Positions 16,298 to 25,863 of a stretch of DNA of 29,107 nucleotides are shown one piece after another. Both the position numbers and the translations under genes were made by a program. Source of the stretch: CAZDXJ01 sp050303615. GTDB taxonomy: Bacteria > Pseudomonadota > Gammaproteobacteria > Methylococcales > Methylomonadaceae. Below the pieces are notes generated by a model. That model searched no databases. It saw only the letters and a program-made list of their open reading frames with translations, and was not told the origin of the DNA. Within the stretch, counting starts at the first letter, position 1. Each line of letters starts with the position of its first letter. The stretch spans positions 1 through 29,107 of the forward strand of contig JBNLCC010000014.1 in assembly GCA_050303615.1 (NCBI GenBank), written 5' to 3'.

Positions 16298-16403
16298 GGC
16301 ATTGTAGTGATCGATAAAATTGCTTGATCATTTTACATTCGTATCGGAAAACCGGATACCTAAACTAAGCTTTTCAATCCAATAACGAATCATGCCAAAC
16401 TAC

Positions 16404-16431
16404 TTGACAGACAGCAAAAGGTCGTTATTAT
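16404..16431 (+). promoter_or_regulatory. groESL sigma-70-type promoter
   Basis: TTGACA (16404-16409), a perfect -35 box, is followed after 16 bases by TATTAT (16426-16431). The -10 box touches the CIRCE element that starts at 16431, so repressor binding would block the promoter start region. Confidence 0.7.
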
Positions 16432-16457
16432 TAGCACTCTATATTGGCGAGTGCTAA
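16431..16457 (+). promoter_or_regulatory. CIRCE operator (HrcA binding site)
   Basis: TTAGCACTC (16431-16439), nine bases, then GAGTGCTAA (16449-16457) is an exact copy of the CIRCE consensus. HrcA binds it and represses groESL until heat or misfolded protein titrates GroEL. It is 37 bases before the groES ATG. hrcA itself is not in the window. Confidence 0.97.
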
Positions 16458-16493
16458 TAGCGCTATTCATTTTTTAATATTTAGGAGAAATTG

Positions 16494-16781
16494 ATGAAAA
16501 TACGTCCGTTACACGACAGAGTCATCGTTAAACGAGTTGAAGAAGAACGCACCTCTGCCGGCGGCATTGTCCTGCCTGACTCAGCGACTGAAAAACCGAG
16601 CCAGGGTGAAGTACTTGCTGTAGGTAATGGCAAACTGCTTGACAACGGCGACATACGCCCCCTCGACGTCAAAGTCGGCGACAAAGTACTATTCGGCAAA
16701 TATGCCGGAAACGAAGTCAAAGTAGAAGGTGAAGAACTCATCGTTATGCGTGAAGAAGACATCATGGGTGTCTTAGAGTAA
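16494..16781 (+). CDS. groES: Co-chaperonin GroES
   Basis: 95 residues. Heptameric lid of the GroEL folding chamber. The sequence MKIRPLHDRVIVKRVEEERT, the mobile loop SAGGIVLPDSATEKPSQGEV and the late KVGDKVLFGKYAGNEVKVEGE are textbook GroES. ATG 16494 is preferred over the TTG just before it, with AGGAG (16483-16487) 6 bases upstream. It is first in the groESL operon; a C8 run (16784-16791) lies in the short spacer before groEL. Confidence 0.98.
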   Translation: MKIRPLHDRVIVKRVEEERTSAGGIVLPDSATEKPSQGEVLAVGNGKLLDNGDIRPLDVKVGDKVLFGKYAGNEVKVEGEELIVMREEDIMGVLE

Positions 16782-16824
16782 TTCCCCCCCCACACATAAC
16801 CATTAATTTATTATAGGAAATACA

Positions 16825-18480
<1,656 letters not shown>

Positions 18481-18496
18481 ACGCCTGACAAAATAC

Positions 18497-18512
18497 AGAC
18501 AGGCCTCTGTCT
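18497..18512 (+). repeat. Small hairpin after groEL
   Basis: AGACAG (18497-18502) and CTGTCT (18507-18512) pair with a GCCT loop, 17 bases after the groEL stop and followed by TTATTT. It is probably the first of two tandem structures ending the transcript. Confidence 0.45.
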
Positions 18513-18525
18513 TTATTTGACCGAC

Positions 18526-18560
18526 AAAGCCCCGGTTGCAAGCAATCGGGGCTTTTTTTT
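18526..18560 (+). terminator. groESL intrinsic terminator
   Basis: A 13-bp stem, AAAGCCCCGGTTG (18526-18538) with CAATCGGGGCTTT (18543-18555), one G-T pair and a CAAG loop, runs into eight T residues (18553-18560). A strong rho-independent terminator. Confidence 0.95.
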
Positions 18561-18683
18561 ACTTTGCATTTTCCATCAAGCGTCTTAATCATCCCTACCC
18601 GGAAAACCAGGCAAACAAATGACTTTCATTGTATCAAGCGTCACTGACGGCGTTCATAATAGCAATTGTCTGAACAGAAAGCA

Positions 18684-19298
18684 TCAACGGCATCCGGGTG
18701 AAAACAGCAGATACAACTGCGCTGTCAACGGCCAACGGTTAAGTTTAAAAACCGGTATTAGACACTCTTCGGCAACCGATTGGATCGCCCGGGACATTAA
18801 AGGATAACCCCGGGAACGAGCAAAATGGAAAAGCGCTTGCTTGTCGGCGGCAAAATTAAATTGCCCGTCTGTCTCAGCCGCCGGCAACAGCATTGAAATC
18901 AACCGAAAGGCCAACTCGCCGGCCCGTTGCGCCACCTCTTGGTCAGAGCAGGCATAGATAATTTCAACCTGTCCGGGATTTTGAGCCGGCTTGATCTCAA
19001 AAAATAATGCATTTTCGCCGACATCGCAGAGCAGTTGGCGGACAACTACTTCGAACATGCCCGCCATGACCGGTTTTGGAAATTCAGTTTGTTGCCCGGC
19101 TGCCTGCCCATCCCTCCGGTTCACGGATAAAATTGCCGAGACCGCCGGTATAAACTGAGCCAAGCGCACAATAAATTCGTTTTGCAATTCTTCTAGAGTC
19201 AGACCATAAAAATCTCCTAAGTCGAGCAGAAAGTATGCTGCAGCACAATCCGTATATTGATTGACTCCAAAATAAGTTCGTTGCTTTACTATTTCCAT
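18684..19298 (-). CDS. Stand-alone protein like the N-terminal domain of cyanophycin synthetase
   Basis: 204 residues. It resembles the first 160-200 residues of CphA: an opening RTYFGVNQYTD block (CphA has R-x-x-x-G-x-N-x-[YW]), a DLGDFYGL stretch, FIVRLAQFIPAV, MAGMFEVVVRQLLCDVGE (CphA GxxxExVxxELQ), YACSDQEVAQRAGELAFRLI, and RGYPLMSRAIQSVAEECLIPVFKLN. In CphA this domain precedes the ATP-grasp module and helps bind the growing peptide. Here the ORF ends just where the GHG/ATP-grasp part should begin; there is no ATP-grasp or Mur-ligase module downstream. Either a remnant of a truncated gene or a free-standing binding domain. It faces away from a C15 peptidase gene and a CoA ligase across a 505-base spacer. 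Family similarity is from memory of motifs, not a search. Confidence 0.6.
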   Translation of the reverse strand: MEIVKQRTYFGVNQYTDCAAAYFLLDLGDFYGLTLEELQNEFIVRLAQFIPAVSAILSVNRRDGQAAGQQTEFPKPVMAGMFEVVVRQLLCDVGENALFFEIKPAQNPGQVEIIYACSDQEVAQRAGELAFRLISMLLPAAETDGQFNFAADKQALFHFARSRGYPLMSRAIQSVAEECLIPVFKLNRWPLTAQLYLLFSPGCR

Positions 19299-19803
19299 TC
19301 TGGTTTGCTTATTTCTTTGTAATCCTGATGTGACATCAATCAGAACGCGGCATAGGGATATAGTACTCGATGGAGAATACCGTTAATTGCCTGGGATTGT
19401 CGTGTAGGACCATCTGCTTATCAGGCAATAGCCATTGCGTGGAGCGGCGCAGTCATTGCAAAAAAACAAGGGGGGGAAGGTAATAAATCAACAACGACAC
19501 TTCCCTTATTGATCTGTATTTTTCATGTTTACATACTGATTGAAAATTGGTTTTTCAAACCCGCTATGATGCAATTCTAGCGCACAACCCTTTTCTTAGA
19601 AAGCCATGAAATTTAAACTGATGCAAGATCATAGTATTGTGAAAAAATAGTCTCCGCGCCTGAGGCTTTGACCTCATTAAACTTCCGCCAACTTCCAATA
19701 ATGAAAATCGTCACTTGCGGAACCGGTTTGGGGAGAAAGAGTCATATAATTAGTACCATAACAACCAAACAATTTTTCATAATCAGCACATCGGATAATA
19801 GTT
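19299..19803. other. 505-base spacer between divergent genes, no convincing gene
   Basis: Holds the regulatory space for the CphA-N-like gene (minus) and the C15/ligase pair (plus). Seen: a G7 run at 19470-19476; an inverted repeat TTGAAAA / TTTTCAA (19542-19548, 19554-19560) just before a TATGAT at 19565-19570 that could be a -10 box; and a 14-codon ATG frame at 19606-19650 without ribosome binding site. A 77-codon frame at 19668-19901 overlaps the next gene and looks like chance. No clear -35/-10 pair could be assigned. Confidence 0.4.
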
Positions 19804-20322
19804 ATGAGCCGAAAATTATTGTTGACCTCCTTTACCACATGGAAGGCGCACCATCAATCCAATTCCTCGGACGATATGCTGCAGGAAATCAGCGGTTATA
19901 GTGACAAATTTTCTTCATCATTACACTATCTGCGCCAATTGCCGGTGGATTTCCATTTAGCACCCACACTGACGGTTAATAAAATTAACGAACTGCGCCC
20001 GGATGCCATGCTGTTATGCGGTATGGCGGAATACCGGACTAAATTAAACGTCGAATCGAATGCCGTTTTCGAAAACGAAACCCTCAAAACCAATGTCAAC
20101 CTTGAAAACCTGGTTTCAGGGTTAACGCATACCGAAATCAGCCATAATATCGGAACATTTGTCTGTAACAGGCTCTATTTCGATGTTCTGAGACATTGTG
20201 GTAACGAGCATCCGGACAAGCCCTGTGTTTTCGTGCATGTACCGGTAATTAGCGATCACAATCGAACGGCTTTGCGCAATGATTTTCAAACACTAATCGA
20301 AAGATTGTCCACTCTGCATTAA
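19804..20322 (+). CDS. C15-family cysteine peptidase-like protein (pyroglutamyl peptidase fold)
   Basis: 172 residues. Resembles pyrrolidone-carboxylate peptidase, which removes N-terminal pyroglutamate or hydrolyses related amides in the cytosol. It begins MSRKLLLTSFTTWKAHHQSN (family: LxTGFxPFxxxxxNPS). The catalytic triad is complete: Glu76 in CGMAEYRTKLNVES, Cys121 in GTFVCNRLYFDVL and His145 in VFVHVP. At 172 residues it is shorter than classical enzymes (about 215) and the N-terminal motif differs, so its substrate may not be pyroglutamyl peptides. No clear ribosome binding site. The stop is 2 bases before the GTG of the CoA ligase, so translation is coupled. Confidence 0.75.
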   Translation: MSRKLLLTSFTTWKAHHQSNSSDDMLQEISGYSDKFSSSLHYLRQLPVDFHLAPTLTVNKINELRPDAMLLCGMAEYRTKLNVESNAVFENETLKTNVNLENLVSGLTHTEISHNIGTFVCNRLYFDVLRHCGNEHPDKPCVFVHVPVISDHNRTALRNDFQTLIERLSTLH

Positions 20323-20324
20323 TT

Positions 20325-21890
20325 GTGTTAGTACTGAGCCGATTATTAGACAGAGCCGCCGCGCTGTTTCCTGAAAACCCCGCGGTAATCTATCAACACA
20401 GCGTTTACAGTTATGCTGAATTAAATCAGTTAGCTGAACGTCTGGCTGCATCGCTGCTTCGTTTGGGAATAACCCGCAACGACCGGATTGCGGTTTTAAT
20501 GTACAATCGGCCGGAAATGCTGCTGTGCTACTACGCCTGCTTCAAGATCGGCGCTACCGCGGTTCCGATCAATTATTGCCTTAAGGCGCCCGAAATTGCC
20601 TATATTATCCAAAACAGCCAGCCGAAATTATTGATCAGCGAAAATGAACTGTTCCCGGAAGCAAAAAAAATCTTACCCGAATTCACCACCCTGATGGCAT
20701 GTTTTCTGGTCGATCGGCAGAAAAAAGATGCGGAAAGTGCCCGGGACTTTAACGATTTGCTAAACGGCAGCGGTTCAGTTCATATGGCGCAGATCGATGC
20801 CGATACCGCAGCAGCGGTAATCCATACCTCGGGCACTACCGGAAAACCCAAAGGCACCATGTTGACTCACGGCCAGCTTGCTGCGCATACCGTCAACCAT
20901 GCAAAATTGGTCAATTACCGTAGTAATGATAAATCTTTGTTGTGCCTGGCTTTATGCTGCAATTTCGGATTCACCCATCAGATGTTGCCGGTAGCCTATA
21001 CCGGGGCGACGTTAGTGGTTATCCCCTTTTTCGATGCCGCCGCGGTACTGGCAGCCATTCAACACCAGCAGGTCACAATGCTCTATATGATGCCGGTTAT
21101 GTACAACAAACTGGCCACCCTTGCAGCCACGTCCCCCCCCCCTATCGCCAATCAATTGCGCTTATGCGTGGTTGCCGGCGACGTCACGCCCAGTTCGGTA
21201 TTCAAACGGTTCAAAACCTGCTTCGGCCTGGATCTTTGTGAAGGGCTGGGCATGACCGAGACACAGGTGTACGCTCTCAATCCGGTCAGCGGCAATAAAA
21301 AAATCGGCTCGGTCGGCATACCTATCGATACCTTGCAAGTTGAAATTCACGACGAGCAAAACCGTACCTTGCCCGACGGCAAGATTGGCGAAATCGTGGT
21401 TAAAGGCGAGGTCGTAACCAAAGGTTATCTGAATAACCCGCAAGCGACTGCCGAGACATTCAGAGATGATTGGTTTTTAACCGGCGACTTGGGTTGTTTT
21501 GACCATGAAGGCTATTTGTGGTTTAAAGGCCGTAAAAAGCAAATCATCATTCGTGGCGGCTCCAACATTTCACCGCAGGAAGTGGAGGAGGCCTTTTATC
21601 AATATCCCGATGTCTTGGAAGCCGCAGCCGTCGGCGTACCCGACAAAATTTTGGGGGAACGGGTTAAAGCCTATGTGGTATTAAAACCCGGCAGCACGCC
21701 AATCAGTGAAACCGAGATTATAAATTTCGCCCGCCAACGCTTGGCGGATTATAAAGTGCCGGAAAGTGTCGAATTTCTCGATGAATTACCCAAAGGCATT
21801 ACCGGCAAAATCGACCGTCGCCGGCTGAGGGAACAAACTGTTAGCGGACAACTCCGCCACCACGGCATAGGTAAGACTCAAAGCCGCTAA
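20325..21890 (+). CDS. AMP-forming acyl/aryl-CoA ligase (ANL superfamily)
   Basis: 521 residues from GTG 20325, two bases after the preceding stop. Activates a carboxylic acid as acyl-adenylate, then transfers it to CoA or another thiol. The P-loop HTSGTTGKPKGTMLTH is near residues 167-182. A5 is GLGMTETQ, the A7-A8 region is TGDLG followed by FKGRKKQIIIRGGSNISPQE, and the catalytic lysine is in GITGKIDRRR near the C-terminus, so all key motifs are intact. Substrate cannot be named; the overall look is of medium/long-chain or aryl acid CoA ligases. Coupled to the C15-type hydrolase, suggesting the pair acts on the same acid or amide. A C10 run at 21133-21142 encodes SPPP (residues 270-273) and is a possible slippage site. 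Confidence 0.88.
   Translation: MLVLSRLLDRAAALFPENPAVIYQHSVYSYAELNQLAERLAASLLRLGITRNDRIAVLMYNRPEMLLCYYACFKIGATAVPINYCLKAPEIAYIIQNSQPKLLISENELFPEAKKILPEFTTLMACFLVDRQKKDAESARDFNDLLNGSGSVHMAQIDADTAAAVIHTSGTTGKPKGTMLTHGQLAAHTVNHAKLVNYRSNDKSLLCLALCCNFGFTHQMLPVAYTGATLVVIPFFDAAAVLAAIQHQQVTMLYMMPVMYNKLATLAATSPPPIANQLRLCVVAGDVTPSSVFKRFKTCFGLDLCEGLGMTETQVYALNPVSGNKKIGSVGIPIDTLQVEIHDEQNRTLPDGKIGEIVVKGEVVTKGYLNNPQATAETFRDDWFLTGDLGCFDHEGYLWFKGRKKQIIIRGGSNISPQEVEEAFYQYPDVLEAAAVGVPDKILGERVKAYVVLKPGSTPISETEIINFARQRLADYKVPESVEFLDELPKGITGKIDRRRLREQTVSGQLRHHGIGKTQSR
21133..21142 (+). repeat. C10 homopolymer in the ligase coding sequence
   Basis: Ten consecutive C bases inside codons 270-273 of the CoA ligase. 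A gain or loss of one base would shift the frame and remove the C-terminal half of the enzyme, including the catalytic lysine. Runs of this length vary by slipped-strand mispairing in phase-variable genes of other bacteria; here variation is only a possibility. Confidence 0.8.
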
Positions 21891-21931
21891 AAAACAGAAG
21901 CCTTATATGCTCAAACGGAAGGGGAATAACA

Positions 21932-22132
21932 TCAAAAGGCACACCCCGGCTTCACCCCGAGTTTTTTCAAAATAATTGCCAACGGACAAAATCCGGTAAA
22001 AGAAGCCTGAAACAGATTTACACCAACAAAGGCGGTAAACCACAACCAGTAAATAGAATGAAAATGCGCCAATAACAGGCTCACTAAAATAAAGGCACCG
22101 GCAAAAGCCATCACCATTCGATCGATAGTCAT
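21932..22132 (-). CDS. DUF2892 (YgaP-like) small inner-membrane protein
   Basis: 66 residues from ATG 22132, preceded by a GAGGAG ribosome binding site 4 bases upstream. Two membrane segments (MVMAFAGAFILVSLLLA and WLWFTAFVGVNLFQASF) flank a short loop, followed by GFCPLAIILKKLGVKPG. MTIDRMV at the start and the TGFCPL motif are signatures of DUF2892 proteins, related to the membrane part of the YgaP rhodanese. The cysteine in FCPL is conserved. Often near sulfur-handling genes; here there is none adjacent. Longer frames to 22159 and 22226 lack a ribosome binding site. Confidence 0.85.
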   Translation of the reverse strand: MTIDRMVMAFAGAFILVSLLLAHFHSIYWLWFTAFVGVNLFQASFTGFCPLAIILKKLGVKPGCAF

Positions 22133-22422
22133 GTTTCTCCTCGAAGGTCGAGTCACCACTAAAAGTCAATATTTTAGCACTATCCGGAACACCGCCCACC
22201 GGACAATAACGAGGGAAAAATCGCAATTCTCGTCCGGCGGACCGGGAGCAAAGCCACTAATCCCAGTATCTGCATCCCCCTTCGACATTTTTCCCAGTGG
22301 TCTTGCAATAGGGAATGCACATACAATTTGCAGCAGAATAGAGTGCGAAGCAATTGTCCTTGAAAAAAATCAAAACCCGATTCCTGAGCGTCCCTGAAGT
22401 GTACCCAATTTTCAGATTGATG

Positions 22423-23097
22423 TTAATCCGCCGAACCAATGATTACTATACGGACCGGCGGGGATTCATAGTTTGCGTTAATATAATCAACAGTCATTCG
22501 GGCCACTTCCTTAAAAACATGATGTTCCGTATTTTTTATAACCCAAAAAGATAACGCCATAATGTAAGGCGCAAATATCCAAGTTCCGGTGGTGACCCCG
22601 AACGCATGACCTTGAATACAGCCAGTACCGTATCGGTTACCTAATTTAGTGATTCTTACCATGAATTCGGAAGATTTTTCAGTTTTGCTGTGAGTCACAA
22701 AAAAATAAAAATCACCTTTTTCTTCTTTCTTGGTTTCTAATGGTGTAATCGATAACACAAAATTTAAACCAAATGAATGAAGACAATCCAACGCATCATT
22801 TTGAATCAGGTCTAGCAGGGAAACTTCAAAGTCTCGAGTCAGCGTTGGGAAGGCGGTTTTCCATACCTCCATTGTATCGATAATTTGTATCGAAGGATCA
22901 ACTCCCAGTATCTCCTCTTTAAAGTCCTTGACTAATTCAGGGTGATAAGAAGGAGAAACCCCGACTAACGCCAGGTCATCCTTTTTCATATACAGCGTGT
23001 CGACATTGGCGGGTACCCGTTCATAATAAATAGGCACCGGACAACCGGTCACTACAATACATGTAACAATAATTATCGAAATTTTCCGAAAACACAT
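22423..23097 (-). CDS. Putative lipoprotein of unknown function
   Basis: 224 residues. The N-terminus MCFRKISIIIVTCIVVTGC is a signal with a lipobox (VTGC, Cys19), so lipid-anchored export is likely. The mature part has an amphipathic region with DDLALVGVSPSYHPELVKDF, a beta-rich middle (FVLSITPLETKKEEKGDFYFF) and a hydrophobic segment near residue 180 (IFAPYIMALSFWVI) that may be a membrane helix. I do not recognise the family. Base composition is AT-richer than the pqq-groEL region, in line with an accessory gene. No operon partner is close (196 bases to the methyltransferase gene upstream). Confidence 0.65.
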   Translation of the reverse strand: MCFRKISIIIVTCIVVTGCPVPIYYERVPANVDTLYMKKDDLALVGVSPSYHPELVKDFKEEILGVDPSIQIIDTMEVWKTAFPTLTRDFEVSLLDLIQNDALDCLHSFGLNFVLSITPLETKKEEKGDFYFFVTHSKTEKSSEFMVRITKLGNRYGTGCIQGHAFGVTTGTWIFAPYIMALSFWVIKNTEHHVFKEVARMTVDYINANYESPPVRIVIIGSAD

Positions 23098-23293
23098 TTT
23101 TAAGTAAAAATTTTATTTGCTTTTCATGGTAAAGAAAGGATTTATCAATTATCCATTGCACGAAGATGGAAAATCCAACTCAGAGCACAGGTGATCTACC
23201 AAAATTAATTAGCTCGAGTGAATTCTCAAAATGATATTTTCCGTTTTTTTCTTGTGACTTTCATTTTCACCTTCGATAAATGTCGCCGTTAAG

Positions 23294-23917
23294 TCATTCG
23301 GGTTTCTTCGAAACAATAAATACAGCCTTCCCTTTCCCTGGCTTCCAAACATGTTCCATTTCAAAGCCCTGAGCAACCAGACAGTTTTTTAGGTCTTTTT
23401 CAGTAAAGAATTTCACCATCGGCATCAATCCGAAAAATTGTCCTACAGGCGCAATCAGCTTCAACCACTTCAGTTCGTCTTCCAAACAAATCGTACTGCT
23501 TATAAAAATACCGCCCGGCTTCAGCATATCGTATACTTTTTTTACTACCCTCTCCTTATTTTCCAGCAAATGCAAAATACTTAGCGCCAATACCACGTCC
23601 ACGCTTTGATCATTTATGTTTAGCTCATCGATACTTGATCTTTCAAAGGTGATATTTTGTATATTTTTTGAATCAGCCTTGCGTTTAGCTATTTCAATCA
23701 TTTTCGATGAACAATCAATTGCACGAATATGCTTCACATAAGGCGCATGAATAATCGCTGTCGACCCCGTCCCACAGCCCAATTCGATAACCTCCATACT
23801 TGGCTTTAGGTATTCTTGGGTAATTTCCAGCTTTTTTTGGTAAGAAACCTCATCGGCTACGGGCCGTTTCGAATATCGTTCTGCAATTTTGTCCCAGAAT
23901 TTTGTTGATGTTTCCAT
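23294..23917 (-). CDS. Class I SAM-dependent methyltransferase
   Basis: 207 residues. SAM-binding motif I is VIELGCGTG at residues 43-51, followed by an acidic end of strand 2 (IRAIDCSSKMIEIAKRKA) and the post-motif II VDVVLALSILHLLENKE, all of the Methyltransf_11/25 type. The short length and lack of extra domains leave the substrate open. It starts METSTKFWDKIAERYSKRPV, typical of this group (FWDxxAxxY). Single gene, minus strand, in an AT-rich accessory stretch. Confidence 0.88.
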   Translation of the reverse strand: METSTKFWDKIAERYSKRPVADEVSYQKKLEITQEYLKPSMEVIELGCGTGSTAIIHAPYVKHIRAIDCSSKMIEIAKRKADSKNIQNITFERSSIDELNINDQSVDVVLALSILHLLENKERVVKKVYDMLKPGGIFISSTICLEDELKWLKLIAPVGQFFGLMPMVKFFTEKDLKNCLVAQGFEMEHVWKPGKGKAVFIVSKKPE

Positions 23918-24076
23918 AATTTATCTCATAAGAGGGAAGTTAAATATGCCATACAATGCGCGAGTGGCGCCGATAAACTCAAGCATTCGTGCCGCGAGAA
24001 CAGCACAAACATCATATACCGCGGTATTAGTGAGCAAGCTGAGAAACGAGCATTGCACTTTTACTGCCAATTGGAG

Positions 24077-24526
24077 TTATTTATCAGGATTAAACGTCAT
24101 TGTGAAGCTACTTGGAGTTGTATTAGTCACTCGGAACCCATGATGTTCATAGAATCTTCTCGCTCGTTTGTTGACCTTGAATACCTGCAACGATACGTCT
24201 TTTGACTGAGCCCTAGCCGACTCAATCACGGCACTGATAAGATAACTACCAATACCCTTACTTTGATATTCAGGAATTAGCAAAAGCATCCTAATAAACA
24301 ATACTTTACCTTGATCTTCAACCTGGCAATATCCGACCAATTCATTACCCACCAATACTAAAGTGATGTTTTCCGGATCGAAATGTTGATTGAAATCACT
24401 TCGTTGCCATGCTTGGTTCCAGCCCCAGATCTCCGCTACGAACTGCCCCATCACGCGTTTATATAGTTCGAAAATTATCGCTTTCTCCCGCTTTTTCGCT
24501 TTTCGAAAAGTGCATCGACAGGTCAC
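24077..24526 (-). CDS. GNAT-family N-acetyltransferase
   Basis: 149 residues from GTG 24526. Transfers acetyl from acetyl-CoA to an amine of unknown identity. Motif A, the pyrophosphate-binding loop, is LLLIPEYQSKGIGSYLI (Q-S-K-G-I-G at 88-93), and the C-terminal LQVFKVNKRARRFYEHHGF is the classic motif B (N-x-x-A-x-x-F/L-Y-x-x-x-G-F). The weak AGGGAA upstream supports the GTG start. Possible roles are aminoglycoside or protein acetylation, but this cannot be told. It ends 160 bases from the methyltransferase gene; not clearly an operon. Confidence 0.88.
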   Translation of the reverse strand: MTCRCTFRKAKKREKAIIFELYKRVMGQFVAEIWGWNQAWQRSDFNQHFDPENITLVLVGNELVGYCQVEDQGKVLFIRMLLLIPEYQSKGIGSYLISAVIESARAQSKDVSLQVFKVNKRARRFYEHHGFRVTNTTPSSFTMTFNPDK

Positions 24527-24889
24527 ACTAAATTTTCCCTAACGCCGAAAATCACCGATACATTAGGGCAACGGAAGGCCTATGGCATTCGCCACAAACG
24601 TCTGTTGCAAAAATATGTCTGCGTGATCAGCTTCATTAGTCATTTTACCCCACCCCACTCAATTACCATGCACGAGGAAGCTGATAGCCTCAAGAAATTG
24701 ACGAGCCATCGTTCGCCTCAATTCGTAGATCCGAATGCTTGAAATAATTCCACGAGAGACAGCCTACCAGCTGTATCCTCTAAACCTCAAAGGTAATTTT
24801 TTAGCAATACTGAGCTGACCATACCCCGGTCATTTCTGTCTTTTGACTTACCTCGATTCCGACTGTCCACAACAAATCTTTCATGCGCT
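24527..24889. other. 363-base spacer with only a tiny candidate ORF
   Basis: No gene of normal size on either strand. On the minus strand a 26-codon frame (24643-24563) starts MTNEADHADIFLQQTFVANA, preceded by a G-rich GGGGTGGGGT stretch. It faintly recalls the N-terminus of TraR/DksA-type zinc-finger proteins, but the cysteines are absent, so it may be a remnant. The rest looks non-coding. Confidence 0.3.
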
Positions 24890-25690
24890 TTATTTACCCG
24901 TCCTGTTCGTTGCCGCTTCCTCCTTGAATTTCTGGTCATATTTTAGGATTTCATCGACAATTTGTTCAGCGGAACTTTTAATGTTCTTATCCGTCGCATT
25001 TTTTTCCATAACAAATTTGGCGGCGGCGACATAAGGGTTCATCGTCACAACAGCGCCCGGCATTTTGCTGGGGTCTTTGACTGTACCGAACATTATGAAT
25101 GGCTGGCGAGGCCATTTACTGGCAAGGTCGCTTACACCAACCTGGATTTGCATGGATGTAGCCCCTTCTCCGAAACCGATGACTGCCCGCTTCAAGCGAT
25201 TACCTTCACCCACTTCGGTGAACATTCCCTGCACTAACCATCCATCGGTGGGCAGTATATCTTCGCTCGATGACAGTCTTTGGGCTGGCATGCCCTTAGC
25301 CACAAATTGGTCAACCAAGGCTTGCGCCATGGAATTGACGATTTGCTTAGCCTTACTAACGGGGTCTTCGCTAGCAAAGGGGTGTGGGAGTCGTTGTTCG
25401 AGCCGCCCGAATAAACCGCCATGCGGAGGTTCCGGCATCATATCTTTTACTCCGGAATCATCCTGCAAGTTTTTTGCATCCAGTTTAAAGTCTCTGACAT
25501 AAATAATTCGCGCCGCCTCGTCCGGCTGCGATAACCCGCTGTCATCCTTCACGTCGCGTATTTTCACTCCACCGAGGAACTGCTCCGACGAATCTCGATT
25601 CATCAGCCGGCAACCGTCTATTGATAGCGCCGGCAGTGAAAGAACCACCCAAACTGCCAGTAACTCTATTTTAACCTTTTGAAAGTTCAT
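24890..25690 (-). CDS. DUF4410-like exported protein
   Basis: 266 residues. A hydrophobic N-terminus (VKIELLAVWVVLSLPALSIDGC) looks like a signal peptide; the IDGC is a poor lipobox because of Asp at -2, so lipidation is doubtful. The core VRDFKLDAKNLQ followed by PTDGWLVQGMFTEVGEGNR and RAVIGFGEGATSMQIQVGV matches the DUF4410 pattern (a G-W-L-V-x-G-x-F then EGNRxxRxxIGFGxG). Such proteins are envelope-associated with unknown function. The C-terminal part is lysine- and glutamate-rich (NIKSSAEQIVDEILKYDQKF). Single gene. Confidence 0.75.
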   Translation of the reverse strand: MNFQKVKIELLAVWVVLSLPALSIDGCRLMNRDSSEQFLGGVKIRDVKDDSGLSQPDEAARIIYVRDFKLDAKNLQDDSGVKDMMPEPPHGGLFGRLEQRLPHPFASEDPVSKAKQIVNSMAQALVDQFVAKGMPAQRLSSSEDILPTDGWLVQGMFTEVGEGNRLKRAVIGFGEGATSMQIQVGVSDLASKWPRQPFIMFGTVKDPSKMPGAVVTMNPYVAAAKFVMEKNATDKNIKSSAEQIVDEILKYDQKFKEEAATNRTGK

Positions 25691-25863
25691 ACATTAATTC
25701 CAGACACAATTTAGCGTAGTGCTCATATTTTACAATGAATATAGAGAGCGGAGACTGTCTTTGCAAATTTTATGACTGCTCAACGCAGTATCTATATGGG
25801 ATACCTATGCACAAATTCGCACACAGCCTCGCGAGATTACAAGAGCCTGCTGTATTGGTCCCG

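Noticed and set aside
19606..19650. 14-residue ORF (MKFKLMQDHSIVKK) as a possible peptide gene
   Set aside because: No ribosome binding site, no neighbouring maturation enzyme; likely by chance.
19668..19901. 77-codon plus-strand frame upstream of the C15 gene
   Set aside because: Overlaps the C15 gene in another frame and shows no domain.
23889..24143. 84-codon plus-strand frame between the methyltransferase and GNAT genes
   Set aside because: Overlaps both real genes at its ends; an internal ATG after GAGGGAAG is tempting, but no family resemblance is seen.
24530..24560. Possible integron attC core (CCCTAAC / GTTAGGG)
   Set aside because: The bases do not fit RYYYAAC...GTTRRRY and no partner site or folded recombination site was found.
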